Shown here: piece by piece, positions 8,597 to 16,809 of the stretch | Position numbering within the stretch: position 1 is the stretch's first letter | How the letters are laid out: each line of letters opens with the position of its first letter | Assembly: GCA_017416445.1 (NCBI GenBank) | Contig: JAFQCJ010000054.1 | Coordinates: 1 to 41,501 of the forward strand | Reading direction: 5' to 3' | DNA: 41,501 nt | DNA from: Oscillospiraceae bacterium | Lineage (GTDB): Bacteria; Bacillota; Clostridia; Oscillospirales; Oscillospiraceae | The notes under the pieces: model-generated | What the model was told of the DNA's origin: nothing | Databases searched by the model: none | Seen by the model: only the letters and a program-made list of their open reading frames with translations | Translations under genes and position numbers: made by a program

Positions 8597-8668
8597 ATTT
8601 GCTTACCACATTGTTTACACAATGTTTTCCCCTCAACTTTTTCTCTTGTTTCTCTCTTCTCTGAAAAG

Positions 8669-8700
8669 GAAAGCCCGCCGTGAGGCGGGCTTTCACTTTT
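8669..8700 (+). terminator. Terminator of the thioredoxin gene
   Basis: GAAAGCCCGCC and GGCGGGCTTTC form an 11-bp stem with a GTGA loop, followed by ACTTTTT. Confidence 0.92.
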
Positions 8701-8725
8701 TCAACTCCTGCCCGCCGTTCACTCG

Positions 8726-8754
8726 TTGACAATGCTCCACGAATGGAGTACAAT
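8726..8754 (+). promoter_or_regulatory. Sigma-A promoter of hom with a dyad in the spacer
   Basis: TTGACA, 17 bp, TACAAT. The spacer contains the inverted repeat CTCCA-CGAA-TGGAG (8735-8748), ending right at the -10, a possible operator. Confidence 0.85.
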
Positions 8755-8785
8755 GCTTTCAATGTAACTAAAGGAGGTTTCCCCT

Positions 8786-9925
8786 ATGAACATTGCTCTG
8801 TTAGGTTTCGGCGTGGTAGGCAGCGGTGTGTACGAGTGGTGCCGCGACCGCGCAGATTTACATGTCACCCGCGTGTTGGTGCGCTCTGCAAAGCCCGCCG
8901 TGGCAGATATTTCCACCATGGACTTTACGGACATTGTCTCCGACCCCACCATCGACATTGTTGCCGAGGTCATGGGGGGTCTCCATCCCGCCTACGAATA
9001 TGTCAGCGCTGCCATGAAAGCGGGCAAGCATGTAGTCACCGCCAACAAGGCCCTCATTGCCGCTTATTATACGGAGCTGACCTCCCTGGCCCGCGAGCAG
9101 GGCGTGGCGCTCCTGTGTACCGCTGCCGTAGGCGGCGGCATTCCCTGGCTGGTGAACCTCGCCCGCGTCCGCAAGCTGGATGCCATTGAGCGCATCGGCG
9201 GCATTATGAACGGCACCTCCAACTTCATTATGGACGCCATGCATGCCGCCCCCGTGTCTTTCGATGCCATTCTGAAAGAGGCGCAGGACTTGGGCTATGC
9301 CGAGGCGGACCCCTCCGCCGACATTGACGGCGATGATATCCGCCGCAAACTGGTCATCTCCGCCAACATCGCCTTCGATGCGGTACTGGATGAGGAGTCC
9401 ATTCCCATGTTCGGCATCCGTACCGTCACCGACAGCGATATCGCCACTTTCAAAGCAAAGGGCTTTACCTGCAAGCTCCTCGCCACCGCAGCCGCCGCTG
9501 AAAATGGCGTGTGTGCCTACATTGAGCCTACCCTCCTCTCCGCAGACGCGCTGGAGTCCGCCGTACCCAGAAACTTCAACCTCATCACCTATGAGGGTGT
9601 CAATATGGGACGCCAGAGCTACTATGGGCAGGGTGCAGGACAAATGCCCACCGCCGCCAATGTGGTACAGGACTGCCTCACCATTCTGCGCGGCGAGGGC
9701 TGCTTCTACACCGATAAAGCCACGCCGATGGCATTGGATGGTAAAGATGAATCCCACCCCTACTATGTCCGCACCGCCGCATCCGACAAGTGGCTGGAGG
9801 CGCACACTGCCGAAACCTGGGCTACCGGTGTGGTCACAGGGGCAGTAAACACCTACGAAATGCTTGCCTGGGCAAAGGCCAAGCTGGCCGATGACCCCAC
9901 CCTCTTTATCGCAGGTATTGCATAA
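8786..9925 (+). CDS. hom: Homoserine dehydrogenase
   Basis: Reduces aspartate semialdehyde to homoserine, the branch point toward threonine and methionine. The 379-residue protein has an N-terminal Rossmann domain (LLGFGVVGSGV) and the catalytic domain with IMNGTSNFIMD and EADPSADIDGDDIRRKL, the latter containing the catalytic Lys. It ends soon after the catalytic domain and lacks the C-terminal ACT domain of longer enzymes, so threonine feedback through that domain is not expected. AAAGGAGG precedes the ATG. No thrC, thrB or aspartokinase gene is next to it; the following gene starts 8 nt later. Confidence 0.95.
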   Translation: MNIALLGFGVVGSGVYEWCRDRADLHVTRVLVRSAKPAVADISTMDFTDIVSDPTIDIVAEVMGGLHPAYEYVSAAMKAGKHVVTANKALIAAYYTELTSLAREQGVALLCTAAVGGGIPWLVNLARVRKLDAIERIGGIMNGTSNFIMDAMHAAPVSFDAILKEAQDLGYAEADPSADIDGDDIRRKLVISANIAFDAVLDEESIPMFGIRTVTDSDIATFKAKGFTCKLLATAAAAENGVCAYIEPTLLSADALESAVPRNFNLITYEGVNMGRQSYYGQGAGQMPTAANVVQDCLTILRGEGCFYTDKATPMALDGKDESHPYYVRTAASDKWLEAHTAETWATGVVTGAVNTYEMLAWAKAKLADDPTLFIAGIA

Positions 9926-9932
9926 GAAAACC

Positions 9933-10862
9933 ATGATCCCTTTGCTTGTTATTTTGCTGCTGGCAGCGATTATCCTCGCCGCCCTGTACATCGTCTATCG
10001 TATCGCCTTCTATCCCGTTCCTCTCAAGGGCGACACCACTCTCTCGGCACTGGATAATCCCCAGTTCCGCGCACAAAAAGACCGCATACACCGGATGATC
10101 ACCGACATGGCGGCCCTCCCCTATGAAGAAGTCTCCATTATTGCCCGCGATGGTGTACGCCTGACGGGACGGTACTACCACAGCCGTGAGGGAGCCCCGT
10201 TGGACATCGGTTTCCACGGCTACCGTGGCTCCATCGACCGCGACTTCTGCGGAGGAGCGCAAATCAGCCTCAGTCTGGGACACAATGTACTGCTGGTAAA
10301 CGAGCGTTCTCAAAATGGCAGCGAAGGCAGATGTATTACCTTCGGCATACTGGAACGCCTTGATTGTCTTGACTGGCTCGCCTACGCAAACCGGCGCTTT
10401 GATACTCCCCCTATTACCCTCTATGGTGTGTCCATGGGTGCTGCCACAGTGCTGATGGCCACAGAGCTGGGGTTGGGAGACAATGTGCGGGGCATCATTG
10501 CCGACTCCCCCTACTCGGCACCGCTGGATATTATCTGTCAGGTAGGCAAGGCCAATATGGGACTACCCCCTGCCCTCACGGCGGTGCTGGCCACCGCCGC
10601 CGCCCGTATCTACGGCAAATTTCCTCTCCGTGCCGCTGCCGCCGCCGAGGCGGTAAAGAAGGCAACGGTTCCCATTCTCATCATTCACGGAGAGAACGAC
10701 CACTTCGTCCCCTGCGGTATGAGTGATATCATTGCCCGTAACTGTGCCTCTCCTCTGCAGTTGGAGACATTCCCTGACGCCGAGCACGGGCTCAGTTTTC
10801 TCGCCGACACCCCTCGCTATGAACGGGCAGTGCGGGAGTTTATGACATCGCTCCAATCATAA
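9933..10862 (+). CDS. Membrane-anchored alpha/beta hydrolase
   Basis: A 309-residue serine hydrolase. Residues 2-22 form one hydrophobic anchor, and the rest is an alpha/beta-hydrolase domain resembling the BAAT or prolyl oligopeptidase-like lineage. The nucleophile elbow is GVSMGA (Ser167), with Asp256 in HGENDHFVP and His285 in DAEHGLSF completing a triad. An oxyanion-loop HGYRGS lies at residues 95-100. The ATG at 9933 gives a clean anchor but has only a weak ribosome binding site, so translation probably depends on hom 7 nt upstream. The substrate is unknown; an esterase or peptidase role is inference. Confidence 0.85.
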   Translation: MIPLLVILLLAAIILAALYIVYRIAFYPVPLKGDTTLSALDNPQFRAQKDRIHRMITDMAALPYEEVSIIARDGVRLTGRYYHSREGAPLDIGFHGYRGSIDRDFCGGAQISLSLGHNVLLVNERSQNGSEGRCITFGILERLDCLDWLAYANRRFDTPPITLYGVSMGAATVLMATELGLGDNVRGIIADSPYSAPLDIICQVGKANMGLPPALTAVLATAAARIYGKFPLRAAAAAEAVKKATVPILIIHGENDHFVPCGMSDIIARNCASPLQLETFPDAEHGLSFLADTPRYERAVREFMTSLQS

Positions 10863-10869
10863 CATGAAC

Positions 10870-10900
10870 AAGGAGAGAGGTTTTCCCTCTCTCCTTTTCT
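10870..10900. terminator. Bidirectional terminator between the hydrolase and spoVT
   Basis: AAGGAGAGAGG and CCTCTCTCCTT form an 11-bp stem with a TTTTC loop and a T-rich tail. It lies between the convergent hydrolase and spoVT genes. Confidence 0.88.
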
Positions 10901-11439
10901 TATTCTTCCATATTTTTGCCCAAAAAGGCCGCTACCGTCTGGGCCAGCTTATGCTCCGTCTCCCCTGCGGCCACTCCTTCTTCGGCAAGGAACAGCACCA
11001 GTCCCAGTACATCCCCCGCTGAGAGGATCGGCGCTGCCACGGCCACATAATAGCCCGTCGTCCCCACACAGGCAGAAACAGGCGCTGCCCCCGTTTCCCA
11101 GCGCCACACCTGCCGCTGCTCCATCAGTTTTTCCAGGGACTCAGACAGCGTCTTGCCCAACAGCTCCCGTTTAGGGGCACCTGCCACAGCGATGATGCTG
11201 TCGCGGTCGGTGATGGCGGTGGTAAAATCGGTACTGCGGTTCAGGGTATCACAGAATTGGGCGGCAAAATCCTCCAGCCCCCCCAGAAGAGAGTATTTTT
11301 TGAAGATGACCTCCCCCTCTTTGGTGGTATAGATCTCCAGCGGGTCGCCCTCACGGATGCGCATGGTGCGGCGGATCTCTTTGGGAATGACCACTCTCCC
11401 AAGGTCATCAATTCTCCGAACGATTCCTGTTGCTTTCAT
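10900..11439 (-). CDS. spoVT: Stage V sporulation protein T
   Basis: A transcription regulator that, in Bacillus, tunes forespore sigma-G genes. The 179-residue protein has an N-terminal AbrB-type swapped-hairpin DNA-binding domain (residues 1-50, with GIVRRIDDLGRVVIPKEIRRTMRI) and a C-terminal GAF-like domain (about 55-175). This two-domain form separates SpoVT from plain AbrB. AAGGAG precedes the ATG. It is the clearest sporulation marker in the window. I could not identify a convincing sigma-G promoter in the 200-bp gap upstream. Confidence 0.95.
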   Translation of the reverse strand: MKATGIVRRIDDLGRVVIPKEIRRTMRIREGDPLEIYTTKEGEVIFKKYSLLGGLEDFAAQFCDTLNRSTDFTTAITDRDSIIAVAGAPKRELLGKTLSESLEKLMEQRQVWRWETGAAPVSACVGTTGYYVAVAAPILSAGDVLGLVLFLAEEGVAAGETEHKLAQTVAAFLGKNMEE

Positions 11440-11589
11440 ATATCAACGCTCCTTAAATGACAAATGTTACTGTTAGTATCTGTAAGAGAAGGAGGTTTAT
11501 ACTTCCTGCGTGAATTTGTTTTTTCTGCAGCCTCCGCTGCTATATGGTAAGGAAACGAACATCGTTACCTGTTCCTGCAAATCACTATA

Positions 11590-11623
11590 AAAAACAGGAT
11601 CTCATTTCTGAGATCCTGTTTTT
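11590..11623 (-). terminator. Terminator of the shorter DUF5648 gene
   Basis: AAAAACAGGATCTCA and its complement form a perfect 15-bp stem with a TTTC loop. It lies about 20 nt after the stop of the gene at 11644-12837. The rest of the 11440-11643 gap is the spoVT leader, with no other feature I can support. Confidence 0.92.
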
Positions 11624-11643
11624 GTGCTATCAGTTGTCTTTTT

Positions 11644-12837
11644 TTACTTCCAGCAGCTGTACCAGCCAATGCCCTGGTACTCCCAACCGGCATTGATCAG
11701 ATTCTGCTTTTCCACTTCACTGAAGGTGAAATGGTACGCACCAACCGTTGCGTTGGGGTTATGCAGACGGTGCTGCACCGCCTCGGTATTGTAGGCGGAG
11801 TTGAAAGCAATACCCTCGTAATTCCAGCCGTTTGCCATCAATGTGTTCTTCTCAGCCTCATTCATGGTGTACAGATGCTCGCCGGTAGAGGGCTGGAACA
11901 GGCGGTGGACAGGTGCGCCGGTGTTGGCAGGGAAAGTAAAGCCGATGCCCTCGTAGTGCCAGCCGGCAGCAACCAGGTTACCCTTCTCCACCTCAGAACC
12001 GGTATAGAAATGCTCGCCGGTGTTGGGGTTGTACATACGGAACATATGGGTCACCTGACGGACTTCCACTGTCTCACGATTAACACCGCAATTGTTGCAG
12101 GTGCCGTCCACATTGTCATCGTATCTGTGACCAACGGGTCCGTTGGAATCAATGCCACACACCGTACAGGTCTGCTGCTTGTTGCAATCGTTACCGCCCC
12201 ATGTATGATCACCGATGGGAGTAGCTTCCTTGCGCGTTCCTCCACACACAGTGCAGGTAAATGTTTTCTCACCCGGCTCCTTACAATCAGCAGGCTTTGT
12301 TACCTGACCATTGTCCCAGGTGTGGGGAGCCTCCTCAGGTTTTTCACAATTAACACATTTTCTAATATGCTGCGTGTCATCATCATATTCCCAAGCACCA
12401 AATGTATGACTGGTACAGGGGGCTTTGACCTGGAATGTGTAGGTATAGCTATTGGGGGCGTCATGCCATTCCTGAAAACTGTAAAAGCTAAGCCAGTATT
12501 CCGCTGTATATGTGCCTACATCCATATCCAAGGCATCTGTGTTAATGTTGATAGTAAAATATCGGATAGATTGACTAGTATTGTAGTACGATTTCTCAAT
12601 GGAACCAACTGTTCTTCCATTGCTGTCATATACAAAAACATGGTACTTCTCATTTTTGTACTCCGGTAGAACCATGAATTTGATTTGGCCTGTTTCTCCT
12701 TTCACAATGGTCTTAGAAGACTCATCATAGTCAACCATAATCAGCGGATAGCTGGCAGCAAACGCCGTCACAGACACACAGGTTAACAGTACTGCTGTGG
12801 CTAATATCAGTGCCAGCAATCGTTTCATCTTTTTCAT
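11644..12837 (-). CDS. Secreted DUF5648-repeat protein with CxxC modules
   Basis: A 397-residue exported protein. Residues 1-28 are a signal peptide (KKMKRLLALILATAVLLTC, ending near AFAAS). A beta-rich region of about 120 residues follows, then four CxxC units (CVNC, CTVC, CTVC, CNNC) spaced like the small metal-ribbon repeats of clostridial surface proteins. The C-terminus holds three DUF5648-like repeats (YNPNTGEHFYTGSE, FQPSTGEHLYTMNE and HNPNATVGAYHFTFSE, each ending in GWxYxGI). There is no LPXTG or transmembrane anchor, so it is probably secreted or wall-associated. GGGAGGAAC precedes the ATG. The last 162 residues are nearly identical to those of the neighbouring 723-residue protein. 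Confidence 0.8.
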   Translation of the reverse strand: MKKMKRLLALILATAVLLTCVSVTAFAASYPLIMVDYDESSKTIVKGETGQIKFMVLPEYKNEKYHVFVYDSNGRTVGSIEKSYYNTSQSIRYFTININTDALDMDVGTYTAEYWLSFYSFQEWHDAPNSYTYTFQVKAPCTSHTFGAWEYDDDTQHIRKCVNCEKPEEAPHTWDNGQVTKPADCKEPGEKTFTCTVCGGTRKEATPIGDHTWGGNDCNKQQTCTVCGIDSNGPVGHRYDDNVDGTCNNCGVNRETVEVRQVTHMFRMYNPNTGEHFYTGSEVEKGNLVAAGWHYEGIGFTFPANTGAPVHRLFQPSTGEHLYTMNEAEKNTLMANGWNYEGIAFNSAYNTEAVQHRLHNPNATVGAYHFTFSEVEKQNLINAGWEYQGIGWYSCWK

Positions 12838-12924
12838 TGTGTTCCTCCCTCTTTACAACAGCTCGTTTTTCTTTGGCAAAGTATGAAACAAACAAAGATA
12901 TTCATATTTTCCATCGGAAAATAT

Positions 12925-12987
12925 GAAACCCCATGGGGTTTCGCAATGTCACGACACCATTATACTCCCATGTCTCTCCGTTTGCAA
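12925..12987 (-). promoter_or_regulatory. Composite promoter and dyad element of the shorter DUF5648 gene
   Basis: On the minus strand TTGCAA (12987-12982), 17 bp, TATAAT (12964-12959), then GG and the dyad TGTCGTGACA (12956-12947), then the palindrome GAAACCCCATGGGGTTTC (12942-12925). The same arrangement precedes the paralogue at 15222-15279. A further 12-bp inverted repeat, TTCATATTTTCC with GGAAAATATGAA, follows at 12901-12927. The leader to the ATG is about 115 nt. Confidence 0.7.
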
Positions 12988-13010
12988 GCGTGTTCCTTGC
13001 AAACGGAGAG
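12974..13010. repeat. 15-bp perfect inverted repeat after the longer DUF5648 gene
   Basis: CTCTCCGTTTGCAAG and CTTGCAAACGGAGAG with a 7-nt loop. It lies 16 nt after the stop of the longer gene and probably helps end its transcript, but the minus strand has no T-run behind it. The T-rich tail is on the plus strand. One arm contains the -35 box of the downstream promoter. Confidence 0.75.
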
Positions 13011-13026
13011 TTTTAGGACTCTTTTT

Positions 13027-15198
13027 TTACTTCCAGCAGCTGTACCAGCCAATGCCCTGGTCCTCCCAGCCGGCATTGATCAGATTCTGCATCTCTTCTT
13101 CACTGAAGGTAAAATGGTACGCACCAACGGTGGCGTTGGGGTTATGCAGACGGTGCTGCACCGCCTCGGTATCATAGGCGGAGTTGAAAGCAATGTTTTC
13201 ATAATTCCAGCCGTTTGCCATCAAAGCCTCCACCTCAGCCTCATCCATAGTATACAGATGCTCACCGGTAGAGGGCTGGAACAGACGATAGACAGGAGCG
13301 CCGGTATTCTCTGGGAAGGTAAAGGCAATACCCTCATACTGCCAACCGGCAGCAACCAGATCGCCCTTCTCCTTCTCGGATCCGGTATAGAAGTGCTCGC
13401 CGGTGTTGGGGTTGTACATGCGGAACATATTTCCCACCTGACGGGCTTCCACTGTCTCGCGCTTAATGCCGCAATGGTTGCAGGTGCCGTTCACATTGTT
13501 GTCGTAGATGTGACCTCCCGGGAAAATGACGAACAACGCAGCAGGGTCAGACACAGCCTTATCGCCATATGCATCCGTGACGACGCAGCGGTACTGCTTT
13601 CCGTTATTACCAGCGGTAACAAGGACGCTGAGTCGGTTCGTGTTGGCACCATCAATGGCCGTCCAGATCTTTCCGGTTGCCGCCTTACTCTCCCACTGAT
13701 ACTGCAGTCCGGTACCGGCAGCACTTACAGTGAAGTTGACTGCACCATCGTCAGCCGTTTGATCTTCCGGATGCGCAGTGATGCTCACAGGTCCACTGGG
13801 TGCCTCCGTGAAATCGAAGGCTACCGGGAACTCCTCATGTCCATTACTAATATAGTCATCGCTGTAGTCATCGGCGGTGCCATTATTGTTGATGTATTTC
13901 CAGTCGCGGCTGACGCGATAGGACAGCACATCGGCAGAATTGGCTGCGGTCAGCGCATAGACCTTGGCCAGAACACTGTTATTATACAGGTAAGTACCGA
14001 CACGCTCAAAGGAAACAGGGGGTACATCACCGGAGACAGTCAGCGTCTGACCCGCCGCAGTGGCCAGATACAGCGTCTGCTGGCTCTTTCCACCGCTGAA
14101 AACGACTACGCCCCGATTATCGCCCGTGCCGTATCCCAGAATGGCGCGGCTATAGCTCAAAGCACCGCCTGCACTCAGGGTGTCGGCCATCATCACATTT
14201 GTGATTCCATAGCCTCCAACATTTCCGGTAAGGGTAGGCGCGAAGTCGAAGGTCATGTTAAAGAAATCTTCATCCCAAACCGGATCTCCTGTCACTGGGT
14301 CAAAGTACTCAATCCAGCCGCGGTAGCCCTCATAGGATGCCGTGTAGCTGTCATTGTGGGGATTCTGGACCGTGAGCTTGCATACATCTTTCCAGTTGCC
14401 GTTTCTATCCTGCCATCTGCCTACCGCCTCCATGTCGTTGCGGTCGATCGTGCTTCCACCATCCTGCGGTGTCAGGGAAAACTCGGCATAGGGGGCAATG
14501 GTCAGATACACCGTGATCTCCTCCACATCGCCGCCGGCAACAAAGACGGTATCGTACCACTGGCTCACGGAGGTATCATCACAGCTGAGCACCGTTCCGT
14601 TCAAATCAGTAAAGACGCCTACATCCCAGTTGCCGCGCAGCATATCCCCATCATCGGTGAGGACGGCAGCGAAGTCAACAACCAGCTGGGTAATATCCGC
14701 CCCCGGATAGCCCTCTATAGTACGGGTGACAGTATACTGAACCGTGCTCCAGCCGCTCATTTTATTTGCAGTAAACGCATAGATGTCATTGGCGACGCCA
14801 TCGGGGCCGATCCAGGTACCACTCTGCTTCGTAATGAGGTTGGTATCCCCTTCCCATCCGGTGACGGACAGGGTGTTGTTCCTGGGCACTGCCAAAAATA
14901 CGGTTTGAGAGGTGTGGCCCGGTGACAACACAACGACCATCCCATTACTCAAGGCCAAATTATGACAACAGAGCACACCATCAATCAAGCCGGTAAAGTA
15001 ATACACGCCGTTCCAACACCATGCAGGGCCCGCGGTGTAGACGGGTTCTGAGGCGTCATAAGTAAGGGGTGCAGCGGCGGCGTACCCGGTTACCGCTGTG
15101 TCACCGGCTTTGCTCTCCTGCTGCTCCGCCCAAATCGTCGTAGGACAGAGACTGAGTACCATGACTAATGTCAGTACCAATGCTGCAAGTCGCTTCAT
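13027..15198 (-). CDS. Secreted Ig-like and DUF5648-repeat protein
   Basis: A 723-residue exported protein. The signal peptide is MKRLAALVLTLVMVLSLCP, ending near IWAEQ. The N-terminal 440 residues contain two diverged copies of one module: VVVLSPGHTSQTVFLAV...YAFTANK matches VVVFSGGKSQQTLYLAT...YALTAAN. Residues 469-558 are an Ig-like domain (SITAHPEDQTADDGAVNFTV...YRCVVTD). A CNHC unit follows, then three DUF5648-like repeats to the C-terminus. I start at 15198 because AGGAGGAG precedes that ATG and a signal peptide follows it. No anchor is visible. A role in surface binding is inference. Confidence 0.8.
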   Translation of the reverse strand: MKRLAALVLTLVMVLSLCPTTIWAEQQESKAGDTAVTGYAAAAPLTYDASEPVYTAGPAWCWNGVYYFTGLIDGVLCCHNLALSNGMVVVLSPGHTSQTVFLAVPRNNTLSVTGWEGDTNLITKQSGTWIGPDGVANDIYAFTANKMSGWSTVQYTVTRTIEGYPGADITQLVVDFAAVLTDDGDMLRGNWDVGVFTDLNGTVLSCDDTSVSQWYDTVFVAGGDVEEITVYLTIAPYAEFSLTPQDGGSTIDRNDMEAVGRWQDRNGNWKDVCKLTVQNPHNDSYTASYEGYRGWIEYFDPVTGDPVWDEDFFNMTFDFAPTLTGNVGGYGITNVMMADTLSAGGALSYSRAILGYGTGDNRGVVVFSGGKSQQTLYLATAAGQTLTVSGDVPPVSFERVGTYLYNNSVLAKVYALTAANSADVLSYRVSRDWKYINNNGTADDYSDDYISNGHEEFPVAFDFTEAPSGPVSITAHPEDQTADDGAVNFTVSAAGTGLQYQWESKAATGKIWTAIDGANTNRLSVLVTAGNNGKQYRCVVTDAYGDKAVSDPAALFVIFPGGHIYDNNVNGTCNHCGIKRETVEARQVGNMFRMYNPNTGEHFYTGSEKEKGDLVAAGWQYEGIAFTFPENTGAPVYRLFQPSTGEHLYTMDEAEVEALMANGWNYENIAFNSAYDTEAVQHRLHNPNATVGAYHFTFSEEEMQNLINAGWEDQGIGWYSCWK

Positions 15199-15221
15199 GC
15201 TTTTCTCCTCCTGAATTCTTT

Positions 15222-15279
15222 GTACCCCACAGGGGATCTGTCGTGACACCATTCTACACCTCCCCCCGGCAATTTGCAA
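15222..15279 (-). promoter_or_regulatory. Composite promoter and dyad element of the longer DUF5648 gene
   Basis: On the minus strand TTGCAA (15279-15274), 17 bp, TAGAAT (15256-15251), then GG and the dyad TGTCACGACA (15248-15239), then CCCC-TGT-GGGG (15235-15225). It mirrors the element before the paralogue. The upstream gap to 15530 holds only minor dyads such as TTTGCGCGCAAA (15381-15392) and no gene. Confidence 0.7.
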
Positions 15280-15529
15280 TCATCGGTGAAAAAATTTAAT
15301 CCTTTATTAGCAATCAACAAGGGATACGCTCCTCTGTTGTGTCGATACGATCGTAAATTGTCAAACTATGTGCCCCACAGTTTGCGCGCAAATCCCCACA
15401 AATCGGCGGCAAAATACCGGTTTGATATTTCGGGAATCCTGGCGTTAATCAACATCGTGTTTTGTTTTCGCATCGCCGGCGCAGCGCGAGAACAGGTATT
15501 GCCTCTCGGGTAAAACCCGCTCAAAACGC

Positions 15530-15563
15530 AAAAAAAGAAAGCCCTTTCGGGCTTTCTTTTTTT
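15530..15563 (-). terminator. Terminator of the flavodiiron operon
   Basis: A perfect 15-bp stem (AAAAAAAGAAAGCCC and complement) with a TTTC loop, ending one base from the flavodiiron stop codon. It could act in both directions. Confidence 0.93.
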
Positions 15564-15564
15564 A

Positions 15565-16779
15565 TCATGCCTTAACCGATTCCACGATGGCATCGGCCAA
15601 GACTTCCAACTCGGCGGCCTTGTCAGCGCCCATGGAGGAGGCGATGCTGAGCCGCTCGTTCAGGACGGTCATATTCTTCAGTTCTTCATTGATAAACTTC
15701 TGCATCAAATCACCGGACTTGCTGGCCCAGGAGCCGTTCTCAATAAGGGCGAAGGTGCGATTCTGAAGATTCAGCGCCTTCATATCCATGAGGAAATTGT
15801 GCATCACAGGATAGATCCCCAGATTGTAGGTTACGGAGGCCAGCACGATATGGCTGTATTTCCAGGCCTCGGAGATGAGGTAGGAGACATGGGTGTTGGA
15901 CACATCGCAGACGGTCACATTGGTGACACCCTTTTCACAGAGTCTGGCAGCCAGCGCCTGCGCGGCAGCCTCGGTATTGCCGTACATGGAGGCGTAGGCG
16001 ATCAGCACACCCTTCTCCTCCGGCTCATACCGACTCCACTTGTCGTATTTGTCGATGAAGTAGCCGAAGTCCTTGCGCCACACAGGGCCATGGAGGGGGC
16101 AGATAAATTTGATCTGGTCAATGATGGTACCGGCCTTTTTCAGCAGCAGCTGAATGTGAGGGCCGTACTTGCCCACGATATTCACCAGATAGCGACGGGC
16201 CTCGTCGATCCAGTCACGGTCGAAGTTCACCTCGTCGGCAAAGAGCTTGCCGTCCAGTGCGATGAATGAACCGAAAGCGTCGGCGGAGAACAGTGCGCCA
16301 TTGGTCAGGTCGAAAGTGACCATGGCTTCGGGCCAGTGGACCATGGGCGCCGCCACAAAGGTGACGGTATGGCCGCCAAAGCAGTGGGTGTCACCCTCCA
16401 CCACGATGCGGATCTCGTGCTCATCGGGATGGAAGCCGAACTGGCGCATCAGCATGAAGCCCTTCTCCGTAGAGATGATCTTCACCTTGGGCCAGCGGGC
16501 GAGGATGAGGTCGATGCTGGCAGCGTGGTCAGGCTCAAGGTGGTTGATGACCAACCAGTCGAGACTGCGCTCACCCAGCAGATACTCCAGATTCTCCATC
16601 ATCTGGCGGCTGACAGACCAGTCCACGGTGTCAAACAGCACCGTCTCCTTATCCAGCAGCAGATAGGCGTTATAGCTGACCCCCTTGGGGATGGGATGGA
16701 TATTTTCAAATAAATGGGTGCGGTGATCGTTGGCGCCGACCCAGTAGAGATCGTCAGTAACTTTACGAACATTGTACAT
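15565..16779 (-). CDS. Flavodiiron protein (A-type flavoprotein, FprA family)
   Basis: Reduces O2 to water, or NO to N2O, in the cytoplasm of anaerobes. The 404-residue protein has an N-terminal metallo-beta-lactamase-like domain with the diiron ligands His80, Glu82, Asp84 and His85 (HLEPDH), His148, Asp167 and His230. A C-terminal flavodoxin domain binds FMN (from about residue 257, IAYASMYGNTEAAA). There is no fused rubredoxin or reductase, so it is the simple class A form and needs an outside electron donor. The gene 30 nt upstream encodes a protein that ends in a rubredoxin, an obvious candidate donor. GGAGGAG precedes the ATG. Confidence 0.95.
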   Translation of the reverse strand: MYNVRKVTDDLYWVGANDHRTHLFENIHPIPKGVSYNAYLLLDKETVLFDTVDWSVSRQMMENLEYLLGERSLDWLVINHLEPDHAASIDLILARWPKVKIISTEKGFMLMRQFGFHPDEHEIRIVVEGDTHCFGGHTVTFVAAPMVHWPEAMVTFDLTNGALFSADAFGSFIALDGKLFADEVNFDRDWIDEARRYLVNIVGKYGPHIQLLLKKAGTIIDQIKFICPLHGPVWRKDFGYFIDKYDKWSRYEPEEKGVLIAYASMYGNTEAAAQALAARLCEKGVTNVTVCDVSNTHVSYLISEAWKYSHIVLASVTYNLGIYPVMHNFLMDMKALNLQNRTFALIENGSWASKSGDLMQKFINEELKNMTVLNERLSIASSMGADKAAELEVLADAIVESVKA

Positions 16780-16809
16780 AATTCGCTCCTCCTTTCCTAT
16801 TTTCAGGCC

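Noticed and set aside
11644..13515. The repeated 489-bp segment as a mobile element
   Set aside because: No transposase, terminal inverted repeats or target duplications; it coincides exactly with a protein tail module.
12883..14925. 680-codon open frame antisense to the longer DUF5648 gene
   Set aside because: The opposite strand has a signal peptide, good ribosome site, Ig-like domain and DUF5648 repeats; this frame has none of these.
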